Shown: positions 1-7,535 of the stretch, piece by piece
How positions within the stretch are numbered: the stretch's first letter is position 1
How the letters are laid out: the number at the start of each line of letters is the position of its first letter
Assembly: GCA_003444795.1 (NCBI GenBank)
Contig: DLWR01000020.1
Location: forward strand, 2,631-10,165
From: Cryomorphaceae bacterium
GTDB lineage: Bacteria > Bacteroidota > Bacteroidia > Flavobacteriales > Schleiferiaceae
Direction: 5' to 3'
DNA length: 7,535 nucleotides
Program-made: the position numbers and the translations under genes
The notes under the pieces: generated by a model
The model's database searches: none
Seen by the model: only the letters and a program-made list of their open reading frames with translations
Told to the model about the DNA's origin: nothing

Positions 1-78
1 AAGGGCACCTACATCAAGAGCATCACCTTGAGCCCTACTATGGGTCCTGGTGTTCCCGTTGAAGCCAAAAACGCCTAA
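1..78 (+). CDS. rplA: 50S ribosomal protein L1, C-terminal end only (partial)
   Basis: The first 26 codons form an open frame ending in TAA at 76-78. They encode the last 25 residues of L1, which include KGTYIKSI and the STMGPG-like stretch SPTMGPGV typical of the L1 C-terminus. L1 binds 23S rRNA at the mobile stalk near the ribosomal E site, helps release deacylated tRNA, and in many bacteria represses translation of its own mRNA. The 5' part of the gene lies outside the window. Only 12 bases separate its stop from the rplJ start, so the two are almost certainly co-transcribed. The call rests on this short motif plus the gene order, which together leave little doubt. Confidence 0.93.
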   Translation, partial: KGTYIKSITLSPTMGPGVPVEAKNA

Positions 79-90
79 TGTGATAGTCTC

Positions 91-615
91 ATGACGCGCG
101 AAGAAAAAAATCAACTGATCGACTCTATCACCGCAGCCCTGGAATCCTCGGCTACGGTGTATATCACGGACATCGCCGGTTTGGATGCAGAAAACACGAG
201 CAACTTGCGTCGTGCCTGCCACAAAGCGGACATCAAGATGACCGTTGTGAAAAACGCTCTCTTGAAGAAGGCTATGGAGCGCTCTACCAAAGATTTTGGT
301 GAGCTTTCTACCGTTCTCAAGGGCAACTCAAGCATCATGATTGCAGAAGCTGGAAATGCGCCTGCAAAATTGATCAAGGAATTCCGCAAGAAGAGCCAAA
401 AGCCCATCTTGAAGGGAGCCTACGTGGAGGAAGCCATCTTCATTGGTGACTCTCAGCTTGAAACACTCACGAACTTGAAGTCTAAGAACGAATTGATTGG
501 GGACGTTATCCTGCTGTTGCAGAGCCCGATCAAGAATGTTCTTTCTGGTCTTCAAGGAAGTGGTGGTCAAACCATCGCTGGTTTGATCAAGGCGCTGGAA
601 GAGCGCAATTCCTAA
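91..615 (+). CDS. rplJ: 50S ribosomal protein L10 (stalk base, P0 family)
   Basis: This 174-residue protein has the usual bacterial L10 length. L10 anchors the L7/L12 dimers to 23S rRNA, forming the stalk that recruits and activates translation GTPases such as EF-Tu and EF-G. The N-terminal rRNA-binding globular domain spans roughly residues 1-135 and carries the typical segments TDIAGL (about 26-31), LRRAC (39-43) and VVKNALLKKAME (52-63). The C-terminal part, from about residue 145 to the end (SPIKNVLSGLQ onward), is the helical tail that binds L12 N-terminal domains. The ATG at 91 gives the normal MTREEK-type N-terminus. No Shine-Dalgarno sequence precedes it, which fits Bacteroidota. In many bacteria L10, or the L10-L12 complex, represses translation of its own operon. 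With only 12 bases before the start, any such site would have to reach into rplA, and I could not identify one. Confidence 0.98.
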   Translation: MTREEKNQLIDSITAALESSATVYITDIAGLDAENTSNLRRACHKADIKMTVVKNALLKKAMERSTKDFGELSTVLKGNSSIMIAEAGNAPAKLIKEFRKKSQKPILKGAYVEEAIFIGDSQLETLTNLKSKNELIGDVILLLQSPIKNVLSGLQGSGGQTIAGLIKALEERNS

Positions 616-648
616 CCTCTGTACGCACTCACGCTTCCACTACGTGCA

Positions 649-683
649 TTTTTTAAATCGAAAACTCTCAAACTCAACCAAAA
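649..683 (+). promoter_or_regulatory. A/T-rich translation leader of rplL, no Shine-Dalgarno
   Basis: The end of the 68-base rplJ-rplL spacer holds a run of six T (649-654) followed by an A-rich, G-poor stretch running straight into the ATG at 684. No GGAGG-like sequence is present. Bacteroidota commonly start translation without Shine-Dalgarno pairing and favour unstructured A-rich leaders, so this is probably the initiation region for the very highly translated L12. That role is inferred from composition and position. I saw no convincing promoter of the Bacteroidota type (TTTG / TAnnTTTG) here. Confidence 0.4.
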
Positions 684-1064
684 ATGGCTGATATCAAATC
701 CCTCGGAGACTCATTGGTCAACTTGACCGTGAAGGAAGTCAATGAATTGGCAACCTACTTGAAAGAAGAATACGGCATCGAGCCCGCTGCTGCGGCTGTT
801 GCAGTTGCTGCTGGCCCCGCTGCTGGTGGTGGCGAAGCTGCTGCTGAAGAGAAATCTTCTTTCGACGTAATCCTCAAGAACGCAGGTGCTTCTAAGCTTG
901 CTGTTGTTAAGGTAGTTAAAGAATTGACCGGTCTTGGCTTGAAAGAAGCTAAGGACGCTGTTGATGCTGCACCTGCTCCTATCAAGGAAGGCGTTAGCAA
1001 AGACGAAGCAGAAGCCCTCAAGAAGCAACTTGAAGAGGCTGGTGCTGAAGTAGAGCTCAAGTAA
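684..1064 (+). CDS. rplL: 50S ribosomal protein L7/L12
   Basis: This 126-residue acidic protein is the multicopy stalk protein that contacts EF-Tu, EF-G, IF2 and RF3 and stimulates their GTPase activity. The three-part layout is clear. The N-terminal dimerisation and L10-binding domain covers about residues 1-33 (ending KEEYGIEP). A flexible Ala/Gly-rich hinge covers about 34-55. The globular C-terminal domain starts near SSFDVILK (58-65) and contains the factor-binding helix segment [11 protein letters not shown] (83-93). Length and start agree with the family. It lies 68 bases after rplJ and 98 bases before rpoB, with a strong hairpin in the second spacer. L12 is needed in several copies per ribosome, so a partial stop before rpoB makes sense. 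Codon use is that of a highly expressed gene, with many GCT alanines. Confidence 0.99.
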   Translation: MADIKSLGDSLVNLTVKEVNELATYLKEEYGIEPAAAAVAVAAGPAAGGGEAAAEEKSSFDVILKNAGASKLAVVKVVKELTGLGLKEAKDAVDAAPAPIKEGVSKDEAEALKKQLEEAGAEVELK

Positions 1065-1082
1065 GAGTTCTCTTAAAACCTC

Positions 1083-1125
1083 AGGTTTAGGCCCTTGAAA
1101 CGCTGTTTCAAGGCCTAAACCTTTT
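1083..1125 (+). terminator. Hairpin with T-rich tail between rplL and rpoB (partial terminator or processing site)
   Basis: The arms 1083-1101 and 1105-1122 pair over 18 base pairs, with a single bulged C (one of 1092-1094) and a three-base loop GCT (1102-1104). TTTT follows at 1122-1125, then the T-rich CGTATTT. This has the form of an intrinsic terminator, but it starts 18 bases after the rplL stop and ends 37 bases before the rpoB ATG. Because rpoB has no obvious promoter of its own here, complete termination is unlikely. In Escherichia coli the same spacer contains a read-through attenuator and an RNase III cleavage site that lower rpoBC output relative to rplJL. By analogy this hairpin probably does one or both. 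The structure is read directly from the sequence; the role is inferred. Confidence 0.8.
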
Positions 1126-1162
1126 CGTATTTCAAATCATATTCATCAATCTGTCGAGCTCC

Positions 1163-4100
1163 ATGGCGCACGTTCAACCGCGAATCAATTTCTCCTCAAC
1201 CTTCGCACAGGCGGATTGCCCGGATTTTCTTGATATCCAAATCAAGTCGTTCCGGGATTTTTTTCAGATCGATACCAAACCTGAGGATCGATCCAATGAA
1301 GGCCTTTTCAAAACCTTCAACGAAAACTTCCCCATTACCGATTCCCGCAACCAGTTTGTATTGGAATTCATCGACTACTTCGTCGATCCCCCCCGTTACA
1401 GCGAGATGGAATGCATCGAGCGCGGGCTAACTTTCAGCGTACCCCTCAAGGCACGCCTAAAATTGTACTGTACGGACCCCGAACACGAGGACTTTGAGAC
1501 CATCGTCCAGGATGTGTACTTGGGCACTATTCCCTACATGACTCCACGCGGCACCTTCATTGTGAATGGTGCAGAACGCGTCATCGTTTCCCAGCTTCAC
1601 CGTTCACCCGGTGTCTTCTTTGGCCAGAGCTTCCACGCAAACGGCACCAAGTTGTACTCGGCCCGTGTCATTCCTTTCAAGGGAAGCTGGATTGAATTTG
1701 CTACGGACATCAACAACGTGATGTATGCCTACATCGATCGTAAGAAGAAGTTGCCCGTGACCACCTTGTTCCGCGCTATCGGCTACGAACGCGACAAGGA
1801 TATTTTGGAAATTTTTGACCTGGCTGAAGAAGTAAAAGTTTCTAAAGCAGGCTTGAAGCGCACTGTCGGCCGCAAGTTGGCGGCACGTGTCCTCAAGACG
1901 TGGATCGAAGATTTCGTCGATGAGGATACCGGTGAAGTGGTATCTATCGAGCGCAACGAAGTGATTTTGGACCGTGACACCATCCTAGAGAAGGAGCACG
2001 TGGACATGATCTTGGAGGCGGAAGTCGCTACCATCCTTTTGCACAAAGAGGACATCATCGAAGGCGAGTACTCGATCATCTACAATACCCTACAGAAAGA
2101 CCCCACCAACTCGGAAATCGAGGCTGTGGAGCACATCTACCGTCAATTGCGCAATGCTGAACCGCCGGATGAGGAGACCGCGCGTGGCATCATTGACAAG
2201 CTTTTCTTCTCTGAACAGCGTTACAGCTTGGGTGAAGTCGGTCGTTACCGCTTGAACAAGAAGCTCAACCTCGAAATCGAGAAAGAGAAGCAAGTTTTGA
2301 CCAAGGAGGACATTATTTCGATCATCAAGTACTTGATCGAATTGATCAACTCCAAGGCAGAAATCGACGACATTGACCACTTGTCTAACCGCCGTGTTCG
2401 TACGGTAGGTGAGCAAATGGCCAACCAATTTGGCGTGGGCTTAGCCCGCATGGCTCGTACCATCCGTGAGCGAATGAACGTGCGCGACAACGAGGTATTT
2501 ACGCCGATCGACCTGATCAATGCCAAGACGCTGAGCTCGGTTATTAATTCCTTCTTCGGAACGAACCAGCTGAGCCAGTTTATGGACCAAACGAACCCCT
2601 TGTCCGAGATCACGCACAAGCGTCGTCTATCCGCACTCGGACCCGGTGGTTTGAGCCGCGAGCGCGCCGGCTTCGAAGTACGTGACGTTCACTACACGCA
2701 CTACGGACGCCTTTGTCCGATTGAAACTCCAGAAGGACCAAACATTGGTTTGATTTCTTCCCTCTGTGTATTCGCAAAAGTGAATGGCATGGGCTTCATC
2801 GAAACCCCTTACCGCGAGGTAGCGGACGGCAAGGTGAAGTTGGATGTGGCACCTATCTACCTCTCTGCAGAAGAAGAGGAGGCAAAGGTGATTGCACAGG
2901 CTAACGCTCCGCTGAACCAGAATGGCACCTTTGTAAACGACCGAATCAAAGCCCGCGATGAAGGCGATTTCCCTGTAGTGGAGCCCGCAAGCGTGGACTT
3001 GATGGACGTTGCCCCCAACCAGATTGCCTCTATCTCTGCCTCCTTGATTCCTTTCTTGGAGCACGATGACGCAAACCGTGCGTTGATGGGATCAAACATG
3101 ATGCGCCAGGCGGTGCCTTTGCTCCGCCCCGAGTCCCCCATTGTGGGTACTGGTTTGGAGCGTCAGGTGGCCCACGACTCACGCGTGCTCATCAACGCCG
3201 AGGGTCCTGGTACCGTTCGTTACGTAGATGCGAATGAAATTGTGATCGAATACGACCGCACGGAAGACGACGAGCTCGTCAGCTTTGAATCTGCGACCAA
3301 GTCGTATCCGTTGACCAAGTTCCTCAAGACCAACCAGAGCACCACTATCAACCTCAAGCCTATTGTTTCCAAAGGCGAGCGCGTAGACCGTGGTCAGGTA
3401 TTGTGTGAGGGCTATGCTACTCAAGGCGGTGAATTGGCTTTGGGCCGTAACCTGCTCGTAGCCTTCATGCCTTGGAAAGGGTACAACTTCGAGGACGCCA
3501 TCGTAATCAACGAGCGCGTAGTGCGTGAGGACATCTTTACGTCTATCCACATCGATGAGTACACCTTGGACGTTCGCGACACCAAGTTGGGTATGGAAGA
3601 ATTGACTTCCGACATTCCTAACGTGAGCGAAGAAGCCACCAAGGACTTGGACGAAAACGGTATCATCCGTATAGGTGCTGAAGTCAACCCTGGAGATATC
3701 TTGATCGGTAAGATCACGCCAAAAGGGGAGAGCGATCCTTCACCTGAAGAGAAACTACTCCGCGCCATCTTCGGCGATAAGGCCGGCGATGTGAAGGATG
3801 CTTCTTTGAAGGCCTCTCCATCTTTGAGCGGTGTCATCATCGACAAAAAACTCTTTAGCCGTAGCATGAAGGACAAGCGCCAGCGTGCTCGTGACAAGGA
3901 GGAATTGGAAGCACTCGAGCTCGAATTCAATGCGCAGTTGGAAGAAATCCGCATCACCTTCATTGACAAGCTTTCCAAATTGGTGAGCGGCAAGACGGCG
4001 CAAGGTGTGACCAACGACTTGAACGAGGAAGTCATTCCAAAAGGCACCAAGTTTACCTTGAAAGTGTTGAATGCAGTCGAAGACTACACGCACTTGACGG

Positions 4101-4969
4101 GTGGTACCTGGACCACGGACGATGAGAAGAACAAGCTCATCGACACCTTGTTGCACAACTACAAAATCAAGGTAAGCGACGTAGCGGGTGTATACCGCCG
4201 CCGCAAGTTTACCATCAGCGTGGGCGATGAACTCCCCGCAGGTATCGTGAAGATGGCGAAAGTTATCATTGCCAAGAAGCGCAAGCTGAAGGTGGGTGAT
4301 AAGATGGCAGGTCGCCACGGTAACAAGGGTATCGTTGCCAAGATTGTACGTCAAGAAGACATGCCTTTCTTGGAGGACGGAACTCCCGTGGACATCGTTT
4401 TGAACCCCTTGGGTGTACCCTCGCGTATGAACATCGGTCAGATCTACGAAACAGTACTCGGTTGGGCGGGATTGAAGACCGGTCAGAAGTTCGCGACCCC
4501 CATCTTTGATGGTGCAACCTTGGATGAAATCACCCAGCACACGGAAGCTGCAGGTATCCCCATGTTTGGACATACCCAGTTGTACGATGGTGGCACCGGT
4601 AATCCCTTCGATCAGAAGGCTACCGTCGGTGTGATCTACATGTTGAAACTCGGCCACATGGTGGACGATAAGATGCACGCGCGTTCTATCGGACCGTACT
4701 CGCTCATCACGCAGCAGCCGTTGGGTGGTAAGGCACAGTTCGGTGGACAGCGTTTCGGTGAGATGGAAGTATGGGCTTTGGAGGCATTCGGTGCATCCAA
4801 CATCCTACGTGAAATCTTGACGGTGAAGTCGGACGACGTCGTAGGACGTGCGAAGACGTACGAAGCCATTGTGAAAGGAGACCGAATGCCAGAACCTGGT
4901 ATTCCCGAATCCTTCAACGTCTTGCTCCACGAATTGCAAGGCCTTGGCTTGAAAGTATCCTTAGACTAA
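1163..4969 (+). CDS. rpoB: DNA-directed RNA polymerase subunit beta
   Basis: This complete 1268-residue protein has the usual length for Bacteroidota RpoB. With beta' it forms the catalytic cleft of RNA polymerase. The N-terminal protrusion and lobe domains (about residues 1-440) contain the family segments [20 protein letters not shown] and [11 protein letters not shown]. The rifampicin-binding region follows at about 469-495 ([15 protein letters not shown], then HKRR). Q472, D475, H485 and S490 correspond to E. coli Q513, D516, H526 and S531, so the classic resistance positions carry the wild-type residues. A highly charged, probably coiled-coil stretch lies at about 894-950. [12 protein letters not shown] places the conserved active-centre lysines at 1047 and 1055. 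The C-terminal clamp segment [17 protein letters not shown] begins near 1188. The start ATG gives the normal N-terminus (QPRINFSS) and has no Shine-Dalgarno sequence. rpoC begins 31 bases after the stop. Codon use looks uniform along the gene, and I see no frameshift or missing key residue. Confidence 0.99.
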   Translation: MAHVQPRINFSSTFAQADCPDFLDIQIKSFRDFFQIDTKPEDRSNEGLFKTFNENFPITDSRNQFVLEFIDYFVDPPRYSEMECIERGLTFSVPLKARLKLYCTDPEHEDFETIVQDVYLGTIPYMTPRGTFIVNGAERVIVSQLHRSPGVFFGQSFHANGTKLYSARVIPFKGSWIEFATDINNVMYAYIDRKKKLPVTTLFRAIGYERDKDILEIFDLAEEVKVSKAGLKRTVGRKLAARVLKTWIEDFVDEDTGEVVSIERNEVILDRDTILEKEHVDMILEAEVATILLHKEDIIEGEYSIIYNTLQKDPTNSEIEAVEHIYRQLRNAEPPDEETARGIIDKLFFSEQRYSLGEVGRYRLNKKLNLEIEKEKQVLTKEDIISIIKYLIELINSKAEIDDIDHLSNRRVRTVGEQMANQFGVGLARMARTIRERMNVRDNEVFTPIDLINAKTLSSVINSFFGTNQLSQFMDQTNPLSEITHKRRLSALGPGGLSRERAGFEVRDVHYTHYGRLCPIETPEGPNIGLISSLCVFAKVNGMGFIETPYREVADGKVKLDVAPIYLSAEEEEAKVIAQANAPLNQNGTFVNDRIKARDEGDFPVVEPASVDLMDVAPNQIASISASLIPFLEHDDANRALMGSNMMRQAVPLLRPESPIVGTGLERQVAHDSRVLINAEGPGTVRYVDANEIVIEYDRTEDDELVSFESATKSYPLTKFLKTNQSTTINLKPIVSKGERVDRGQVLCEGYATQGGELALGRNLLVAFMPWKGYNFEDAIVINERVVREDIFTSIHIDEYTLDVRDTKLGMEELTSDIPNVSEEATKDLDENGIIRIGAEVNPGDILIGKITPKGESDPSPEEKLLRAIFGDKAGDVKDASLKASPSLSGVIIDKKLFSRSMKDKRQRARDKEELEALELEFNAQLEEIRITFIDKLSKLVSGKTAQGVTNDLNEEVIPKGTKFTLKVLNAVEDYTHLTGGTWTTDDEKNKLIDTLLHNYKIKVSDVAGVYRRRKFTISVGDELPAGIVKMAKVIIAKKRKLKVGDKMAGRHGNKGIVAKIVRQEDMPFLEDGTPVDIVLNPLGVPSRMNIGQIYETVLGWAGLKTGQKFATPIFDGATLDEITQHTEAAGIPMFGHTQLYDGGTGNPFDQKATVGVIYMLKLGHMVDDKMHARSIGPYSLITQQPLGGKAQFGGQRFGEMEVWALEAFGASNILREILTVKSDDVVGRAKTYEAIVKGDRMPEPGIPESFNVLLHELQGLGLKVSLD

Positions 4970-5000
4970 TCCGTTCATCGGCAACCTCATTTTGAATACC

Positions 5001-7535
5001 ATGCGTAAAATTGAACAGCAAACCTCCGGCAGCTTTGACTCGATCACGATCGGTTTGGCGTCTCCCGAATTCCTTTTGGAGCGCTCAAGTGGTGAAGTGT
5101 TGAAGCCCGAAACGATCAACTACCGCACTCACAAGCCCGAACGCGACGGATTGTTTTGCGAGCGCATCTTCGGTCCCGTAAAGGACTTTGAATGTGCCTG
5201 CGGCAAGTACAAGCGCATTCGTTACAAGGGCATCGTGTGTGACCGCTGTGGAGTAGAAGTTACCGAGAAGAAAGTACGCCGCGAGCGTATCGGCCACATC
5301 AGTTTGGTCGTACCCGTAGCGCACATCTGGTACTTCCGCTCTTTGCCCAACAAATTGGGATACCTCTTGGGCATCCCCACCAAGAAGTTGGACATGATCA
5401 TTTACTACGAGCGTTACATCGTCATCCAGACGGGTGAGGCCGTAGACAACGAAGGCAATGCCTTTGATCACATGCAATTCTTGACGGAAGAGGAGTACCT
5501 CGACGCCTTGGATCGCTTGCCCATGGAGAACCAGTACTTGGACGACAGCGACCCCAACAAATTCATCGCCAAAATGGGCGCTGAGGCTTTGTTGATGTTG
5601 TTGCAGCGTTTGGATCTGGATGCTATGTCCTACGACCTGCGAGATCGCGCTAGCCGTGAGACTTCACAGCAGCGTAAGCAAGAAGCCCTCAAGCGCTTGC
5701 AAGTAGTTGAAGCTATGCGCGATGCCAATGCTCGCTTGGAGAACAAGCCTGAGTGGATGGTCATCAAGGTAGTACCCGTCATCCCGCCTGAATTGCGCCC
5801 CTTGGTGCCCTTGGACGGTGGCCGTTTTGCTACCTCCGACTTGAATGATCTTTACCGTCGTGTGATCATCCGCAACAACCGTTTGAAGCGTTTGTTGGAG
5901 ATCAAGGCCCCTGAGGTGATTTTGCGCAACGAAAAGCGCATGCTCCAGGAGTCTGTCGATAGTTTGTTTGACAACACGCGCAAAGCCAGCGCCGTTAAGA
6001 CGGAGAGCAACCGTCCTTTGAAGTCTTTGAGCGACAGCTTGAAAGGCAAGCAAGGTCGTTTCCGTCAAAACTTGTTGGGTAAGCGTGTAGACTATTCAGC
6101 ACGTTCGGTTATCGTTATCGGTCCTGACTTGAAGCTCCATGAATGTGGTCTTCCCAAGGACATGGCGGCTGAACTCTACAAGCCCTTTATCGTTCGCAAG
6201 TTGATCGAGCGCGGAATCGTGAAAACGGTGAAGTCTGCGAAGAAGATCATCGACAAGCGCGAAGCGGTCGTATGGGACATCTTGGAAAACGTCATGAAGG
6301 GCCATCCCGTTCTTCTGAACCGTGCTCCAACGCTGCACCGCTTGGGTATCCAGGCCTTCCAGCCTAAGATGATCGAGGGCAAGGCTATTCAGCTGCACCC
6401 TTTGACCTGTACGGCCTTCAACGCGGACTTTGACGGTGACCAAATGGCGGTCCACGTTCCATTGAGCCTTGAGGCACAACTGGAAGCACGGGTTTTGATG
6501 ATGTCAACGAACAACGTGCTGTCACCTGCAAACGGAGCGCCGATCATAGTTCCATCACAGGACATGATCTTGGGCCTGTACTACACCACAATCATGCGAG
6601 AAGGTATGAAGGGTGAAGGCATGGTGTTTAGCTCAATCGAAGAAGTGCAATATGGCCTCGACTCAGGGGCGGTTCACCTACAGGCGAAAATCACGGCACG
6701 TGTCCCGCAGGCGGACGAACATGGCAATGATGTGGTTAAGCGTTACGAAACTACACCCGGTCGTATGCGTATTGGTGCGTTATTGCCGAAACATGCAAAG
6801 GCACCGTTTGACCTTGTGAACATCCTTTTGCGTAAAAAGGACGTTCAACGCGTTATTGACACGGTTTATCGTTACTGTGGTCAAAAAGAGTCTGTGATCT
6901 TCTGTGACCAGATCATGACCATGGGTTTCCGTGAAGCGTTTAAGGCAGGTATTTCGTTTGGTAAAGATGACATGGTTATACCGAACGACAAATGGGATAT
7001 CGTTGAAGAAACACGTGACCAAGTGAAAGAATTTGAACAACAGTACATGGATGGTCTGATCACACAGGGCGAAAAGTACAACAAAGTTGTTGATGCATGG
7101 TCAAAGTGTAACGACAAAGTCACTGACGCGATGATGAACACGATCTCAGCACCTGGTCAGGACGACAATGGTGCAGAGAACGAACCGAACTCTGTTTACA
7201 TGATGGCGCACTCAGGTGCGCGGGGTTCTGTCACCCAGATGAAGCAGTTGGGTGGCATGCGTGGTTTAATGGCCAAGCCGAATGGTGACATCATCGAAAC
7301 GCCGATCATCTCAAACTTTAAAGAAGGTTTGACCGTTCTTGAGTACTTTAACTCAACCCACGGTGCGCGGAAGGGTCTGTCAGATACGGCGTTGAAAACT
7401 GCGAACTCTGGTTATCTAACACGTCGTTTAGTTGATGTTGCGCAGGATTGTATAGTTCGTGGAAATGATTGTGGCACTGAAAACTCAATCACAGCTGAGC
7501 CTGCCGTGAATGATGGTGAAGTGATCGCAACGCTT
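5001..7535 (+). CDS. rpoC: DNA-directed RNA polymerase subunit beta', 5' part (partial; probably chimeric)
   Basis: The frame stays open for 845 codons from ATG 5001 to the window edge; full-length beta' is usually about 1400 residues, so the 3' part is missing. Beta' carries the catalytic metal site of RNA polymerase. The N-terminal zinc ribbon has Cys65, Cys67, Cys80 and Cys83. The switch-2 segment [13 protein letters not shown] lies at about 358-370 and NRAPTLHR at 440-447. The Mg-binding loop NADFDGD has Asp476, 478 and 480. The bridge helix spans about 776-816 (GLTVLEYF to VDVAQD), and DCGT gives the first cysteine (824) of the second zinc site. All essential motifs seen so far are intact. 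However, residues 1 to about 474 are Bacteroidota-like while those from about 486 onward are Rhodobacterales-like, with a matching change in codon choice. The gene as written is therefore probably two half-genes joined in assembly. The start has no Shine-Dalgarno sequence. Confidence 0.95.
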   Translation, partial: MRKIEQQTSGSFDSITIGLASPEFLLERSSGEVLKPETINYRTHKPERDGLFCERIFGPVKDFECACGKYKRIRYKGIVCDRCGVEVTEKKVRRERIGHISLVVPVAHIWYFRSLPNKLGYLLGIPTKKLDMIIYYERYIVIQTGEAVDNEGNAFDHMQFLTEEEYLDALDRLPMENQYLDDSDPNKFIAKMGAEALLMLLQRLDLDAMSYDLRDRASRETSQQRKQEALKRLQVVEAMRDANARLENKPEWMVIKVVPVIPPELRPLVPLDGGRFATSDLNDLYRRVIIRNNRLKRLLEIKAPEVILRNEKRMLQESVDSLFDNTRKASAVKTESNRPLKSLSDSLKGKQGRFRQNLLGKRVDYSARSVIVIGPDLKLHECGLPKDMAAELYKPFIVRKLIERGIVKTVKSAKKIIDKREAVVWDILENVMKGHPVLLNRAPTLHRLGIQAFQPKMIEGKAIQLHPLTCTAFNADFDGDQMAVHVPLSLEAQLEARVLMMSTNNVLSPANGAPIIVPSQDMILGLYYTTIMREGMKGEGMVFSSIEEVQYGLDSGAVHLQAKITARVPQADEHGNDVVKRYETTPGRMRIGALLPKHAKAPFDLVNILLRKKDVQRVIDTVYRYCGQKESVIFCDQIMTMGFREAFKAGISFGKDDMVIPNDKWDIVEETRDQVKEFEQQYMDGLITQGEKYNKVVDAWSKCNDKVTDAMMNTISAPGQDDNGAENEPNSVYMMAHSGARGSVTQMKQLGGMRGLMAKPNGDIIETPIISNFKEGLTVLEYFNSTHGARKGLSDTALKTANSGYLTRRLVDVAQDCIVRGNDCGTENSITAEPAVNDGEVIATL
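6420..6458 (+). other. Likely chimera breakpoint within the conserved rpoC active-site motif
   Basis: These bases encode [13 protein letters not shown], nearly invariant across bacteria. The codons just before ([18 protein letters not shown]) follow the Bacteroidota form; alphaproteobacteria usually have a QAFEP...KAIRLHPL-type sequence. The residues just after ([19 protein letters not shown]) follow the alphaproteobacterial form; Bacteroidota usually have HLPL followed by an AAILEAQ-type sequence. The reading frame is unbroken. The exact join cannot be placed more finely because both parents would encode the same residues here. Family comparisons are from memory, not from an alignment. Confidence 0.8.
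6459..7535 (+). other. Rhodobacterales-like rpoC segment joined to Bacteroidota-like sequence
   Basis: The protein encoded here has many segments I recognise from Rhodobacteraceae beta': [63 protein letters not shown] and [20 protein letters not shown]. Bacteroidota have different sequences at these places, for example a FDSGARGS...QIRQLGG type instead of [15 protein letters not shown]. By hand count, serine is TCA in 12 of 19 cases here against 3 of 23 in rpoC before 6420. Leucine is TTG in 8 of 24 here against about 39 of 54 before. The segment is in frame, has no stop, and retains the bridge helix, so each half looks like functional gene sequence. The most likely source is a separate organism in a mixed sample. 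Confidence 0.82.

Noticed and set aside
616..660. Possible terminator after rplJ (GCAC 625-628 with GTGC 644-647, then a T run)
   Set aside because: Only four base pairs with a 15-base loop and no extension of the stem. Too weak to call a terminator; the T run is better read as part of the A/T-rich rplL leader.
2567..2635. Possible rifampicin-resistance changes in rpoB
   Set aside because: The positions equivalent to E. coli Q513, D516, H526 and S531 carry the wild-type residues. The differences seen (T477 and L489) match what I recall as ordinary lineage variation, so no resistance call is made.
3842..4012. Charged, coiled-coil-like stretch of RpoB (about residues 894-950) as a possible novel inserted domain
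   Set aside because: As far as I recall, Bacteroidota RpoB proteins of normal length (about 1270 residues) contain this charged segment. Total length is normal, so there is no sign of a new insertion.
3421..4050. A 209-codon minus-strand open frame within rpoB
   Set aside because: The translation is Ser/Leu-rich low-complexity shadow sequence with no start context or family resemblance. The sense strand is unambiguous RpoB.
3755..4678. A 307-codon open frame on the minus strand opposite rpoB
   Set aside because: It is antisense to a fully conserved rpoB region, and its translation (rich in His, Val and Gln with no recognisable motif) looks like a by-product of rpoB codon bias. Long antisense frames occur all along rpoB and rpoC here for the same reason.
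6613..6819. A 68-codon plus-strand open frame overlapping rpoC in another frame
   Set aside because: The rpoC frame is intact and conserved across the same bases. The overlapping frame gives an Arg-rich translation with no recognisable family.

Overview
The window holds the 3' part of a bacterial ribosomal-stalk and RNA-polymerase gene cluster, all on the + strand: the last codons of rplA (L1), complete rplJ (L10), complete rplL (L7/L12), complete rpoB (RNA polymerase beta), and the first 845 codons of rpoC (beta'), which runs off the right edge. This is the conserved rplA-rplJ-rplL-rpoB-rpoC order. Spacers are short (12, 68, 98 and 31 bases), so there is no gene-free stretch above 300 bases.

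From the left edge to about position 6420 the proteins look like those of Bacteroidota, probably Flavobacteriales or a relative. The RpoB and RpoC sequences match the family patterns I know from that phylum, leucine is mostly TTG, and no start codon has a clear Shine-Dalgarno sequence, as is usual there. A strong hairpin with a T-rich tail sits between rplL and rpoB and probably acts as a partial terminator or RNA-processing site that sets the ratio of ribosomal protein to polymerase.

The most notable observation is inside rpoC. Up to the universal active-site motif [12 protein letters not shown] (around 6420-6455) the gene is Bacteroidota-like. Immediately after it, still in frame, it becomes an alphaproteobacterial (Rhodobacterales-like) rpoC through to the end of the window, and codon choice changes at the same place. 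The change falls exactly where rpoC is most conserved between phyla. This is best explained by a chimeric assembly joining two organisms from a mixed (probably marine) sample. True recombination between phyla inside an essential polymerase gene is possible but far less likely.

The genes make the L10-L12 stalk, which recruits translation GTPases, and the two large catalytic subunits of RNA polymerase. Apart from the rpoC junction and the hairpin, I see ordinary core genes. I found no mobile element, CRISPR array, tRNA/rRNA gene, defence system or other accessory system.
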